DNA of 56,230 nt from Allobosea sp. CS1GBMeth4 (GTDB lineage Bacteria > Pseudomonadota > Alphaproteobacteria > Rhizobiales > Beijerinckiaceae): assembly GCF_900185715.1 (NCBI RefSeq), contig NZ_FYAS01000017.1, forward strand, positions 1-56,230, written 5' to 3'. Shown here piece after piece: positions 28,575-37,984 of the stretch (positions are counted from its first letter, which is position 1; every line of letters begins with the position of its first letter). A model generated the notes under the pieces. It did no database searches. It worked only from the letters and a program-made list of their open reading frames with translations, and was not told the origin of the DNA. The position numbers were made by a program, and so were the translations under genes.

Positions 28575-29633
28575 CTACCGGCGCGCCTCGATGATCAGAT
28601 TGAACGGCGTCTCCATCGCCCTGCGCACGGTGCCGAGCCCGGCCGACCTGAGGATGGCCTCGAGCTGGCCCGGACCCGCCTGGGCGCCGAGAACATGGGT
28701 TCCGTTCTCGGATATGGCGTGGGCGCAGCACATGGTGGTGGATCCGGCATAGTAGAGCCGGCCGACCGGGTTGATATTGTCCTCGACGCGGTCCCCGGCA
28801 TAGGGCTCGACCAGCATCAGCGTGCCGTCCTCTGCCATCGCCGACGCAGCGTGGCGGGCCGCCTCGACCGGGCGGCCCATATCGTGCAGGCAGTCGAAGA
28901 AGCAGACGAGATCATAGCCGCGCCTGGCATAGGTGTCGGCCTTCTCGACCTCGAAGGTGACGCGGTCCTCGACCCCTGCCGCCCGCGCGACGCGGCGGGC
29001 GATCGCGATGGAGTCAGCATGCGTGTCGAAGCCCCAGAACCGGCTCTCGGGAAAGGCCTTCGCCATCAGCACCGTCGAATGGCCGTGGCCGCAGCCGATA
29101 TCGGCGACCATGGCGCCCCTTCCGAGCTTTTCCGTCACGCCCGAGAGCATGGGCAGCCAGTCATCGACCAGGCTGGCGCTGTAGGCATTCCGGTAGAAGG
29201 CGGCGATACCGCAGAAGAGGCGCTCGTCATGCTCGCCCCAGCTCACTCCCCTGCCTGATCTGAACGCGGCGAGCGTTTTGGCCTCGTCGGCCCACATGGA
29301 CGCGACGATCTGCCAGGCGTGCGGCAGGAAGACCGGGCTCAGCTCATCGGCGAGGACGGCGGCCTGCTCCGCCGTCAGCTCATAGGTCCTCGATGCGGGA
29401 TGATAGTCGACATAGCCGCCGGCGACCTGCGAATTGAGCCATTCGCGCACATACCGTTCCGCGCAGCCGCTGCGCCTGGCGACCTCCTGCGAGCTCACCG
29501 GCCCGGCCCCGGCCATGGCCTTGTAGAGCCCGAGCTTGTCGCCGAGGCCGACCATGACGCCGCCATAGCCGGCCGAGATCTCCCCGATCAGGCGCCCGAC
29601 GAGCGCATCGAGCTTTTGCTGGTTGACGGTCAT
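28575..29633 (-). CDS. SAM-dependent methyltransferase with N-terminal winged helix
   Basis: A 352-residue class I methyltransferase. The N-terminal ~100 residues look like the winged-helix dimerisation domain of O-methyltransferases and Rv2258c-type proteins (VARRSGCAERYVREWL). The SAM-binding motif is VADIGCGHGHSTVL (about 175-188), followed by the acidic motif FWGFD and a VCFFDCLHDMG segment. The substrate is unknown. It is transcribed divergently from a GlxA-type AraC regulator only 126 bases away, which may control it. Confidence 0.85.
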   Translation of the reverse strand: MTVNQQKLDALVGRLIGEISAGYGGVMVGLGDKLGLYKAMAGAGPVSSQEVARRSGCAERYVREWLNSQVAGGYVDYHPASRTYELTAEQAAVLADELSPVFLPHAWQIVASMWADEAKTLAAFRSGRGVSWGEHDERLFCGIAAFYRNAYSASLVDDWLPMLSGVTEKLGRGAMVADIGCGHGHSTVLMAKAFPESRFWGFDTHADSIAIARRVARAAGVEDRVTFEVEKADTYARRGYDLVCFFDCLHDMGRPVEAARHAASAMAEDGTLMLVEPYAGDRVEDNINPVGRLYYAGSTTMCCAHAISENGTHVLGAQAGPGQLEAILRSAGLGTVRRAMETPFNLIIEARR

Positions 29634-29759
29634 GTTTGGCTCCAGTCTTGTCGTGTCGCGCCGATTGCGCCGAGACTTGACGCAGGGTGGCGGCCAGCGA
29701 CGTCGCCCGGGAGTGCGAAACCGGCCAATGACGGTCCGTTGGTGCCAGGAGAGCGTCGA

Positions 29760-30788
29760 ATGTCAGCGACGGCACGGCCACTGCGCGTCAGCCTCGTCGC
29801 CATCCCCGATGCGGTCATCTCGACGCTGAGCGGCATCTACGACGTGCTGGGCGCGTTCCGCATGCTCGGACGCACCGAGCCGACGCTGCCGCAGGAGCCA
29901 CCGTTCACGGTCGAGATCGTCGCCGCCGAGCGCGGCAGCGTGAGCCTGGCGAGCGGCCTGCCCGTGGAGGCCCGGCTGGCGGTCGCGGAAGTCGCGGCGA
30001 CCGACATCGTCATCGTCCCGTCCGTCCTGCTCGGGCCCGATGGCTGGCAGGTCGGACGCTACCCCGGCATCGTCGATTGGGCGCGGCGCATGCATGCCCG
30101 GGGCGCGCTGCTCTGCTCGGCCTGCTCGGGCGTGTTCCTGCTCGCCGAGACCGGACTGTTCGACGGCCAGGACGCGACCGTGCACTGGGCCTATGCCGAC
30201 CAGTTCGCACGGACCTTCCCGCGGGTGCCGCTGCGGCCCGACCGTGTCCTGGTCGTCTCCGGGGCGCGCGAGGACCTCGTCACCTCGGGCGCCTCGATGA
30301 CCTGGCACGACCTCGTACTCTATCTGATCGCCCGCCATGTCGGCGCGACGGCGGCCCAGACGGTGGCGCGGTCCTTCGCCTTGCAATGGCACCATGACGG
30401 GCTCGCGCCCTATATCGTGTTTCAGGGCCGGACTGATCATGGCGACGCCGCGATCTCCGAGGCGCAGGCCTGGCTCGCGACGCATTTCTCGCTCGCAGCC
30501 CCGGTCGAGGAGATGGTGCGACGCTCGGCGCTCGCCGAGCGCACCTTCAAGCGCCGCTTCACCGAGGCGACGGGCTTCGCGCCGATCGACTATGTGCAGC
30601 GCCTGCGGATCGAGGATGCCAAGCGCCGGCTCGAGCGCACCGACGCGCCGGCCGACGAGATCAGCTGGACGGTCGGCTACGAGGACGCCGCCTTCTTCCG
30701 CCGGCTGTTCAAGCGCCTGACCGGCATGACGCCGGGCGCGTATCGCCGGCGCTTCCAGGTGCCGGCCTTCGCCCGTTCGAGGCAGTAG
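29760..30788 (+). CDS. GlxA-family AraC-type transcriptional regulator
   Basis: A 342-residue regulator with an N-terminal DJ-1/PfpI (glutamine amidotransferase-like) domain, about 1-185, and a C-terminal AraC double helix-turn-helix. The cysteine in LLCSACSGVFLLAETGLFD occupies the usual nucleophile-elbow place. The C-terminal domain (about 225-335) contains LAERTFKRRFTEATGFAPIDYVQ and the closing GYEDAAFFRRLFKRLTGMTP. The start at 29760 has AGGAG upstream; the open frame extends much further but is not protein-like. Divergent from the methyltransferase. Confidence 0.92.
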   Translation: MSATARPLRVSLVAIPDAVISTLSGIYDVLGAFRMLGRTEPTLPQEPPFTVEIVAAERGSVSLASGLPVEARLAVAEVAATDIVIVPSVLLGPDGWQVGRYPGIVDWARRMHARGALLCSACSGVFLLAETGLFDGQDATVHWAYADQFARTFPRVPLRPDRVLVVSGAREDLVTSGASMTWHDLVLYLIARHVGATAAQTVARSFALQWHHDGLAPYIVFQGRTDHGDAAISEAQAWLATHFSLAAPVEEMVRRSALAERTFKRRFTEATGFAPIDYVQRLRIEDAKRRLERTDAPADEISWTVGYEDAAFFRRLFKRLTGMTPGAYRRRFQVPAFARSRQ

Positions 30789-30919
30789 ATGTCCCGCACA
30801 CGGGACGGGACGACAGCCGCGCCGCCACAGCAATCCTGATCGATCCGATATCGCCTTGTCATGAGACAGCGCGGCCCGCCGCCGCTAGCCTCCCGTGCAA
30901 TCGAGGAGAGGCCCGGCCC

Positions 30920-31369
30920 ATGTCAGAGATCAGCATCCGCCCGCTCACGGCCAATGACCGCGCCGCCTGGGAGCCGCTCTGGCAGGGCTATCTCACCTTC
31001 TACAAGGCCTCGCTGACGCCGGAGACGACGGAGACCACCTTCACCCGGCTGACGAACGGCCGGGAGCCGATGGGCGGCTTCATCGCCGAGCGCAACGGCA
31101 AGGCGGTCGGCATCGTCAACTATGTCCTGCACCGCACGACCTGGAGCCCGAAAGAGATCTGCTATCTGCAGGACCTGTTCACCAGCGAGGCGGCGCGTGG
31201 CCACGGCGTCGGCCGCAAGCTGATCGAGGCGGTCCGGCAGATGGCGCAGACGAAAGGCTGCTTCCGCGTCTACTGGCAGACGCATGAGAGCAACCTGCAG
31301 GCGCAGGAGCTCTACGACAAGGTGGCGCAGAGATCGGGCTTCATCGTCTATCGGCAGCCGCTGGGGTGA
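30920..31369 (+). CDS. GNAT family N-acetyltransferase
   Basis: A 149-residue acetyltransferase. The N-terminus SEISIRPLTANDRAAWEPLW is typical, and acetyl-CoA binding is suggested by LFTSEAARGHGVGRKLIEAV. The motif VYWQTHESNLQAQELYDKVA ends the fold. A strong GAGGAGAGG precedes the ATG at a slightly long spacing. It stands alone after the AraC gene. Substrate unknown. Confidence 0.9.
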   Translation: MSEISIRPLTANDRAAWEPLWQGYLTFYKASLTPETTETTFTRLTNGREPMGGFIAERNGKAVGIVNYVLHRTTWSPKEICYLQDLFTSEAARGHGVGRKLIEAVRQMAQTKGCFRVYWQTHESNLQAQELYDKVAQRSGFIVYRQPLG

Positions 31370-31492
31370 GCGGAGGAGACGGGAAGCCGGCGGCTCCGCT
31401 ATCGAACCGTGCGGGCATTTGCAGTGTCCGGTTTCGGAGACCCGGCCGCCAAACCGCTCGAGCTGACAGGTGGCGTTTCGCGAGCGACGTGT

Positions 31493-32365
31493 TCAGCGAA
31501 GGAGGTTTGGGGGCAATGGCGGCTCTTCACTGAGCAGAGTGATCCTCACCCGTCGGTTCGGCGAGATGTAGGGGTTGTCGGGAAAGACCGGCTCGGTGTC
31601 GGCGCGTCCCACCACGGAAGCGAAGCGGTCGTTGGGGAACCCTGCACTCGACAGAATCTCGCGCACCGCGAGCGCGCGCCCTGTGGTGAGGCTCCAGGGA
31701 TCGACGCCCGCCACCGAGCCCGGGCGCGCGGAGGCCGTGTGGCCGGTGACAGCCAGGCGGTTGGGCAGGCGGCGCAGCGTGGGCGCGAGCGTCTCCAGCA
31801 CGCGACGGGTACTCGGGTAGGGCTGGACCGAACCCTCGGGGAACATGGAGCGCCCCGCCTCGTCCATGAGGGCGACATCCAACCCGTCCTTGGTCGGCTC
31901 GATCACAATGTTGCGCGACAGATCGGCGATTTCGGGCATGCTCTGGAGCGCCTGCCGGATGCTGGCTATCGCGCTGTGGTTGGCCTGTTGGCTGGCAACC
32001 GGGCGGTTGACGTCGCGGTCGCCGGTACGGCCAGAGCTGGTCTGGCGCGCGCTGTCCTCCGCCTTGGTGGTCCCCCTCGCCACCTCGCGTGGCACCAACG
32101 GCTTGCCGCCTGATTTGTCGAGGGAGGTACCCCAGAGCATGCCGCCAGCGCCACTGGTGCTGGGGCTCACAGCCCCCGGCGCGAAATACTCCGCCAGGCC
32201 TTCCTTCTGCTCCTGCGTCGTCATGCTGATCAGCCACATCAGCAGAAAGAACGCCATCATGGCGGTCACGAAGTCCGCATAGGCGATCTTCCAGGCGCCG
32301 CCATGGTGCGCATGAGCGGCCTTTTTGACTTTCTTGACGATGATCTGCTGGGCGGGCTTGGTCAT
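31493..32365 (-). CDS. motB: Flagellar motor stator protein MotB
   Basis: Peptidoglycan-anchored half of the proton-driven flagellar stator. It has 290 residues: a cytoplasmic N-terminus, one membrane helix carrying the proton-binding D31 in AYADFVTAMMAFFLLMWL, a linker/plug region, and a C-terminal OmpA-like domain (about 150-280, with VTGHTASAR and SPNRRVRITL). It follows motA by 28 bases. No other flagellar gene is in the window. Confidence 0.94.
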   Translation of the reverse strand: MTKPAQQIIVKKVKKAAHAHHGGAWKIAYADFVTAMMAFFLLMWLISMTTQEQKEGLAEYFAPGAVSPSTSGAGGMLWGTSLDKSGGKPLVPREVARGTTKAEDSARQTSSGRTGDRDVNRPVASQQANHSAIASIRQALQSMPEIADLSRNIVIEPTKDGLDVALMDEAGRSMFPEGSVQPYPSTRRVLETLAPTLRRLPNRLAVTGHTASARPGSVAGVDPWSLTTGRALAVREILSSAGFPNDRFASVVGRADTEPVFPDNPYISPNRRVRITLLSEEPPLPPNLLR

Positions 32366-32393
32366 CGAGTCCCTGCTGGAGATGGGGCCGGAT

Positions 32394-33251
32394 CTAGGCA
32401 GCCAGTTTGGCGGTTGCCGCTTCCACTTCGCTGAAGGTCGGGCGGACGTCGCTCATCAGAGCCTTGCGCGCGAATTCGACCGCCATCACCGGCGGCTGGC
32501 CGCTGATGTGGGCGAGGAGGCCCGCCTTGAGTGACAGGAAATATTTGGCCTCCGCCTCGAAGGTGCTCTTGAGCGACGCCGCCATGGGCGCGAAGAAGCC
32601 GTAGGCGACGAAGACGCCGAAGAAGGTGCCGACGAGCGCGCCGCCGATCAGGTGCCCCAGCACCTCCGGCGGCTCCTTGATCGCTCCCATCGTCTTGATC
32701 ACGCCGAGCACGGCGGCGACGATGCCGAGTGCGGGCGTTCCGTCGGCGATCGACTGCATGGCCGACACGAGACGCTCCTGCTCCTGGTGATGCGTCTCCA
32801 GTTCCTCGTCCATGAGAGCGTCGATCTCGTGAACGTTGTTGGCGCCGAGCGTCAACATGCGCATGTAGTCGCAGACGAACTCGACCGCATGATGGTTCGC
32901 GGCAAACGTCGGAAAGGCATTGAACAGCGACGAATTGCTCGGATTTTCAATGTGCTCCTCGAGCGCGAGCATGCCCTTCTGCCTCACGAGCTTGTACAGC
33001 GAATACTGCATCCCCAGCAGCTCGACGTAGCATTCCTGATTGTACTTGGAGCCCTTCACGATCGTGCCAAGCATGCCGGGCACGGCCTTGAGGACCGGCC
33101 CGGGATTGCCGATGATGAAGGCGCCGATCGCTGCACCGAGGATGATAACGAACTCGAACGGCTGCCAAAGGACCTCGAGGTGGCCGCCCATGGCCGCGTA
33201 ACTGCCGAAGACGCAGACGAAGACGATGATTGCGCCGACGATCAGCCGCAT
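32394..33251 (-). CDS. motA: Flagellar motor stator protein MotA
   Basis: Membrane half of the stator. It has 285 residues and four membrane helices. P173 in SIADGTPALGIVAAVLGVIKTMG is the conserved proline that lines the ion path, and the large cytoplasmic loop (about 55-165) carries charged residues for contact with FliG. TGAGGTAGGTC precedes the ATG. The adjoining 289-base upstream region is otherwise empty. Confidence 0.95.
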   Translation of the reverse strand: MRLIVGAIIVFVCVFGSYAAMGGHLEVLWQPFEFVIILGAAIGAFIIGNPGPVLKAVPGMLGTIVKGSKYNQECYVELLGMQYSLYKLVRQKGMLALEEHIENPSNSSLFNAFPTFAANHHAVEFVCDYMRMLTLGANNVHEIDALMDEELETHHQEQERLVSAMQSIADGTPALGIVAAVLGVIKTMGAIKEPPEVLGHLIGGALVGTFFGVFVAYGFFAPMAASLKSTFEAEAKYFLSLKAGLLAHISGQPPVMAVEFARKALMSDVRPTFSEVEAATAKLAA

Positions 33252-33540
33252 GACCTGCTACCTCACACCACAGCAGCTACAGCCTGCGCGAAGCCACTAC
33301 TCCTCCGACGAATTGACCGATCGAGGTTAACGGCGAGTTAGAAGTGGCAAATTGGCCAGGGAGAAATCGGAGTGCGATGACGAGGCTGCGGCTCGTTTGG
33401 CGACCGGCGACTCTTGCGAATGCCCGCTGAGGCCGATAGCGGCTGGTAGCCAACGGTCGCCAGCTTATGTCTGCTTTCCGGCAGTAGTCGAGCGTTGGTT
33501 GCCGGCCCTTTGCGGAGATCTGACGGCGCTGCCCCGGCCC
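33252..33540. other. Intergenic region upstream of motA, no gene recognised
   Basis: 289 bases between the start of motA and the end of rnhA. Composition is somewhat less GC-rich than the flanks. The minus-strand reading through it is open but has no start signal or family resemblance; it may be a decayed segment. It presumably carries the motA promoter, which I could not define. Confidence 0.4.
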
Positions 33541-33987
33541 TCACCGCCCCGGCTTGAAGGGCGCCATGCCGGCCCGCGCCAGCGCGTCGGCGCGCTCGTT
33601 CATCGCGTCGCCGGCATGGCCCTTGACCCATTTCCACTCGATCTTGTGGCGGCCGAGCGCGGCGTCGAGGCGCTTCCAGAGCTCCTCGTTCTTGACCGGC
33701 TTGCGATCGGCGGTCTTCCAGCCGTTCTTCTTCCAGCCATGGATCCAGCCGGTGATGCCCTGGCGCAGATACTGGCTGTCGGTATGGAGCGCGACGGTGC
33801 AGGGCCGCGTCAGCGTCTCCAGCGCCGCGATCGCCGCCATCAGCTCCATGCGGTTGTTGGTGGTCAGCGCCTCGCCGCCTGAGAGCTCGCGCTCCTTGCC
33901 CTTGTAGGACAGGATCGCGCCCCAGCCACCGGGGCCGGGATTGCCCGAGCAGGCACCATCCGTCCAGACCTCGACCGCCTCGCTCAC
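33541..33987 (-). CDS. rnhA: Ribonuclease HI
   Basis: Cleaves RNA in RNA-DNA hybrids. It has 148 residues and all catalytic residues: D10 ([11 protein letters not shown]), E48 (NRMELMA), D70 (HTDSQY), H124 and D134 (NERADALA). The start overlaps the thrB stop by 4 bases. The order ispH-thrB-rnhA is common in Hyphomicrobiales. Confidence 0.97.
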   Translation of the reverse strand: MSEAVEVWTDGACSGNPGPGGWGAILSYKGKERELSGGEALTTNNRMELMAAIAALETLTRPCTVALHTDSQYLRQGITGWIHGWKKNGWKTADRKPVKNEELWKRLDAALGRHKIEWKWVKGHAGDAMNERADALARAGMAPFKPGR

Positions 33988-34949
33988 CGCCTCAACCCGT
34001 AGTCGCGCGCGTCCGCGACGCGCTGATGGAAGGCGAGCTTGCGATCGTATTCGAGCGGATCATGCGGCTTGACCAGCGCGCCGGGCGGCACGTTGAGCCA
34101 GTCGACCAGCCGGGTCAGCAGGAAGCGCAGCGCCGAGCCGCGGCAGAGCGTCGGCAGCGCCGCGATCTCGGCCGCGCCGAGCGGGCGCACGCTCTCATAG
34201 CCGGCCAGCATCGCCTGGCCCTTGGTCAGGTTGAACGAGGCATCGGCCTCGAAGCACCAGGAGTTCAGGCAGATGGCGAGGTCGTAGGCATAGGCGTCGG
34301 TGCAGGCGAAGTAGAAATCGATCAGGCCCGACAGCTTGTCGCCTATGAAGAAGACGTTGTTCGGGAAGAGGTCGGCATGGATGACGCCGGCGGGCAGGTC
34401 CTTCGGCCAGGCCGCCTCGTGCACCGCGATCTCGGCCATGACCCGCCGCGCCAGCCCGGGCGAGACCTTGTCGGCATCGGCCCCAGCCTGCTCGGCCAGC
34501 GGCCGCCAGCCCGGTACCGAGAGCGCGTTGACCCGTCTCATCGCGAAATCCGCGCCCGCCCGGTGCAGCAGGGCGAGCGCCCGCCCGACCTCGGCGCAAT
34601 GGGCCACGCCGGGGCGGCGCACCGACAGCCCGTCGAGGAAGCTCACGATCGCCGCCGGGCGGCCGCAGAGCGTGCCGAGCGCCTTGCCCGACGGGTCGAG
34701 CACCGGCACCGGACAGGTGAGTCCGCGCCGAGCGAGATGCTGCATCAGCTCGATGAAGAACGGCAGGTCGGCCGGATTCACCCGCTTCTCATAGAGGGTG
34801 AGGATGTAGAAGCCTCGCGTCGTGTGCACGAGATAATTGGAGTTCTCGACGCCTTCGGCGATGCCCTTGGCGGAGAGCAGCTCGCCGATGCCGTAGCCGG
34901 CCACGAACGCGGCCATCTCGTCATCGGGCACTTCGGTATAGACGGCCAC
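33984..34949 (-). CDS. thrB: Homoserine kinase (ThrB, aminoglycoside-phosphotransferase fold)
   Basis: Phosphorylates homoserine, giving the substrate of threonine synthase (thrC at 19780). It has 321 residues and belongs to the APH-fold ThrB type, not the GHMP-type enzyme of enterics. Visible are the N-terminal [24 protein letters not shown] (ATP lysine region), the catalytic loop [14 protein letters not shown], and the metal-binding [18 protein letters not shown]. It lies 14 bases downstream of ispH and overlaps rnhA. Confidence 0.95.
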   Translation of the reverse strand: MAVYTEVPDDEMAAFVAGYGIGELLSAKGIAEGVENSNYLVHTTRGFYILTLYEKRVNPADLPFFIELMQHLARRGLTCPVPVLDPSGKALGTLCGRPAAIVSFLDGLSVRRPGVAHCAEVGRALALLHRAGADFAMRRVNALSVPGWRPLAEQAGADADKVSPGLARRVMAEIAVHEAAWPKDLPAGVIHADLFPNNVFFIGDKLSGLIDFYFACTDAYAYDLAICLNSWCFEADASFNLTKGQAMLAGYESVRPLGAAEIAALPTLCRGSALRFLLTRLVDWLNVPPGALVKPHDPLEYDRKLAFHQRVADARDYGLRR

Positions 34950-34963
34950 GCTAAACTCTCAGC

Positions 34964-35935
34964 TCACTCGGCTGCGGTCGGGGTGGGCTCGCGCAGTTCG
35001 CGCGGCAGCGGAAAGAACACGCTCTCGTCGGCGGTCGAGACCGTCTCGACCGTGACCTCGTAGCGCTCGGCGAAGGCGTCGATGATCTCCTCGACCAGCA
35101 CCTCGGGCGCGCTGGCGCCGGCGGTGATGCCGAGGCGGCGGATGTCGCCGAAGAGCGACCAGTCGATCTCGTTGGTGCGCAGGACGAGGCGCGCCACCGG
35201 GCAGCCGGCCCTCTCGGCGACCTCGCGCAGGCGCTGCGAATTGGAGGAATTGGGCGATCCGACCACGATCAGCCCGTCGACCAGCGGCGCGACGCGCTTG
35301 ACCGCCTCCTGGCGGTTGGTGGTGGCGTAGCAGATATCTTCCTTGTGCGGAGCGATCAGCGCCGGGAAGCGCGCCTGCAGGGCCTGGACGATCTCGCGGG
35401 TGTCGTCGACCGAGAGGGTGGTCTGCGTGACATAGGCCAGCTCCTGCCCCGCCGGCGGGCTCAGCCTGGCGACGTCATCGAGCGTCTCGATCAGCGTGAT
35501 CGCGCCGTCGGGCAACTGTCCCATCGTGCCGATCACCTCGGGATGGCCGGCATGCCCGACCAGGAGGATATGGCGGCCGCGCTTGTGGTGGACCTCGGCC
35601 TCGCGATGCACCTTGGTGACCAGCGGGCAGGTCGCGTCGATGGCGAAGAAATGGCGCGCCTGCGCCTCGGCCGGCACCGATTTCGGCACGCCATGGGCGG
35701 AGAAGATCACCGGCCGCGTCGCGTCCGGCACCTCGGACAGCTCGGCGACGAAGACCGCGCCCTTCCGCTTCAGCGATTCGACGACGTATTTGTTGTGCAC
35801 GATCTCATGGCGCACGAAGACGGGCGCGCCATGCAAGGCGAGCGCCTTCTCGACGGCGTCGATCGCCCTGACCACGCCGGCGCAGAAGCCGCGCGGAGCG
35901 CAGAGCAGGATATCGAGCGGCGGCTTGGCGGTCAC
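34964..35935 (-). CDS. ispH: 4-hydroxy-3-methylbut-2-enyl diphosphate reductase
   Basis: Last enzyme of the MEP isoprenoid pathway, an iron-sulfur protein producing IPP and DMAPP. It has 323 residues. The three cluster cysteines are C18 (APRGFCAGV), C103 (DATCPLV) and C202 ([10 protein letters not shown]). The substrate-binding H-rich motifs HEIVHNKYV and VGHAGHPEV are present, as is [11 protein letters not shown]. It starts at a GTG (35935), the only start consistent with the family N-terminus. First gene of ispH-thrB-rnhA, divergent from the antiporter. Confidence 0.96.
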   Translation of the reverse strand: MTAKPPLDILLCAPRGFCAGVVRAIDAVEKALALHGAPVFVRHEIVHNKYVVESLKRKGAVFVAELSEVPDATRPVIFSAHGVPKSVPAEAQARHFFAIDATCPLVTKVHREAEVHHKRGRHILLVGHAGHPEVIGTMGQLPDGAITLIETLDDVARLSPPAGQELAYVTQTTLSVDDTREIVQALQARFPALIAPHKEDICYATTNRQEAVKRVAPLVDGLIVVGSPNSSNSQRLREVAERAGCPVARLVLRTNEIDWSLFGDIRRLGITAGASAPEVLVEEIIDAFAERYEVTVETVSTADESVFFPLPRELREPTPTAAE

Positions 35936-36121
35936 TGTGCGGGTTCCGAGACGATCGCGTCTTCTTTCGATCTGGCGGCTTCGATGTCAAGGAAGGTGGG
36001 CCGCAGCGCATCGCCGCCTGCGCGGCCGCCCTCTCGCAGGATGGGGCCGCAGGCCCTACATTGCTCGCGATCGGCCATCGCCTTCGCGCCGCCCACCCTT
36101 CGCTCCAGCACGAGTCCCTTC

Positions 36122-37984
36122 ATGGCCGATGCCTCGCATGCCAGCTATCTGCCGCCGATCCTGACCTTCTGCGCGGGCGCCGTGGTGGCTGTGCCGATCT
36201 TCCGACGCTTCGGACTGTCGGCCGTGCTCGGCTACCTCGCCGCCGGCATCGTCATCGGCCCCTCGGCGCTGGCGATCGTCAAGGACCCCGACACGGTGCG
36301 CAGCACCGCCGAGATCGGCGTCGTGCTGCTGCTCTTCCTGGTCGGGCTCGAACTGCAGCCGGCCCGGCTCTATTCGATGCGCAAGGACATCCTCGGCGCC
36401 GGCCTGGCGCAGATGGCGCTGAGCGCGCTGGCGATCGGCGCCGCCGCCTGGCAGTTCGGCGTCGCCGCCGGCGGCGCGACCGCGATCGGCCTCGCCCTCG
36501 CCCTGTCGGCGACCTCGATCGCGCTGCAGCTGCTCGAGGAGCGCGGCGACGGCGCCGAGCCCTACGGGCGGCGCACCTTCTCGATCCTGCTGTTCCAGGA
36601 CATCTCGATCGCGCCGATGCTGGCCTTCCTGCCGCTGCTGGCCACGACCGGCGCCGCTCATGGCGGCGGCTCCGGCAAGGCGCTGACCGGGCTCGGCCTC
36701 GCCCTGCTCGCCATCGCCATGGTGGTGCTCGCCGGCCGCTATGCGCTCAATCCCCTGTTCCGGCTGCTGGCCAAGGCCGGTGCGAAGGAGGTGATGACGG
36801 CCGCCGCGCTGCTCGTCGTGCTCGGTGCCGCCCTGCTGATGGAGCAGGTCGGGCTCTCCATGGCGATGGGTGCCTTCCTCGCCGGGGTGCTGCTGGCGGA
36901 TTCGCATTTCCGGCATGAGCTCGAGGCCGATATCGAACCGTTCCGCGGCGTGCTGCTCGGCCTGTTCTTCATGGCGGTCGGCATGTCGATCGACCTGAGG
37001 CTCGTCGTCGAGAACGCGCTGCTGCTGATGGTCGCGGCGCCGCTGCTGGTGCTGTTCAAGATCGCCGTGGCGGCGGCGATCCTGCGCGCCTCCTGCTCGT
37101 CGACGACCGAGGCGATCCGCGCCGGCGCGCTGCTCTCGCCCGCCGGCGAATTCGCCTTCGTGCTGCTGCCGCTCGCCGCCTCGCTCGGCCTGCTCGACGA
37201 CAGGCAGGGCGCGCTGGCGACGGCGATCGCCGCGCTCAGCATGCTGCTCGGCCCGGTCGCGGCCAAGCTGATCGATCTCTGGCTCGCCGCCCACGCGCCG
37301 CCGCCGGAGGAGATCGAGGAGACCTTCGACGGGGTGGCGCCCTCGGTCCTCGTCATCGGCTTCGGCCGCTTCGGCCAGGTGGTGACGCAGGCGCTGCTGC
37401 TGCAGCACCTCGACGTCACCATCATCGATTCCGACATCGAGCGGATCCGCTCGGCCGCCAAGTTCGGCTTCAAGATCTACTATGGCGACGGCACCCGTCT
37501 CGACGTGCTGCGCGCCGCCGGCGCCGGCAAGGCGAAGGTGGTGTGCATCTGCATCGACGACCGGCAGGCGGCGCTGCGGATCGTCGAGATGGCCAAGGCC
37601 GAGTTCCCGGCGGCGCGCATCCATGCGCGCGCCTATGACCGCGTCCACGCCATGGATCTGATGCGCGCCGATGTCGACTATCAGCTGCGCGAGACCTTCG
37701 AATCGGCGCTCGGCTTCGGCCGCGTGACGCTGGAGGCGCTCGGGCTGAGCTATGAGGAGGCGAGCTTCGTGATCGAGCACGTGCGCGACCGCGACGCGCA
37801 GCGCATGGAGATCCAGTTCAGCGAAGGCATCGCCGCCGGCCTCGACAAGGTGCCGCGCGTCACGCCCGAGCCGCTGATCGCGCCCAAGGGCAAGTCGAAG
37901 GCGCTCACCAAGGAGACGCAGGACGTGATCGAGGATGGCGGCGCCGAGGTCGCGGTCGGCGGGGTCGGGGAACCGGCCGAGTGA
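36122..37984 (+). CDS. Monovalent cation:proton antiporter-2 (KefB/KefC type) with TrkA-N domain
   Basis: CPA2-family inner-membrane transporter: 620 residues with about 12 membrane helices (1-390) and a cytoplasmic TrkA-N/RCK domain (about 400-525). The latter has the nucleotide-binding motif VLVIGFGRFGQVV and YYGDGTRLDVLRAAGA. This is the layout of glutathione-gated potassium efflux systems (KefB/KefC). Whether it is glutathione-gated cannot be told. The start at 36122 matches the family; no strong ribosome site. The frame is open far upstream but overlaps ispH antisense. The stop overlaps the MATE start (GTGA). Confidence 0.9.
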   Translation: MADASHASYLPPILTFCAGAVVAVPIFRRFGLSAVLGYLAAGIVIGPSALAIVKDPDTVRSTAEIGVVLLLFLVGLELQPARLYSMRKDILGAGLAQMALSALAIGAAAWQFGVAAGGATAIGLALALSATSIALQLLEERGDGAEPYGRRTFSILLFQDISIAPMLAFLPLLATTGAAHGGGSGKALTGLGLALLAIAMVVLAGRYALNPLFRLLAKAGAKEVMTAAALLVVLGAALLMEQVGLSMAMGAFLAGVLLADSHFRHELEADIEPFRGVLLGLFFMAVGMSIDLRLVVENALLLMVAAPLLVLFKIAVAAAILRASCSSTTEAIRAGALLSPAGEFAFVLLPLAASLGLLDDRQGALATAIAALSMLLGPVAAKLIDLWLAAHAPPPEEIEETFDGVAPSVLVIGFGRFGQVVTQALLLQHLDVTIIDSDIERIRSAAKFGFKIYYGDGTRLDVLRAAGAGKAKVVCICIDDRQAALRIVEMAKAEFPAARIHARAYDRVHAMDLMRADVDYQLRETFESALGFGRVTLEALGLSYEEASFVIEHVRDRDAQRMEIQFSEGIAAGLDKVPRVTPEPLIAPKGKSKALTKETQDVIEDGGAEVAVGGVGEPAE

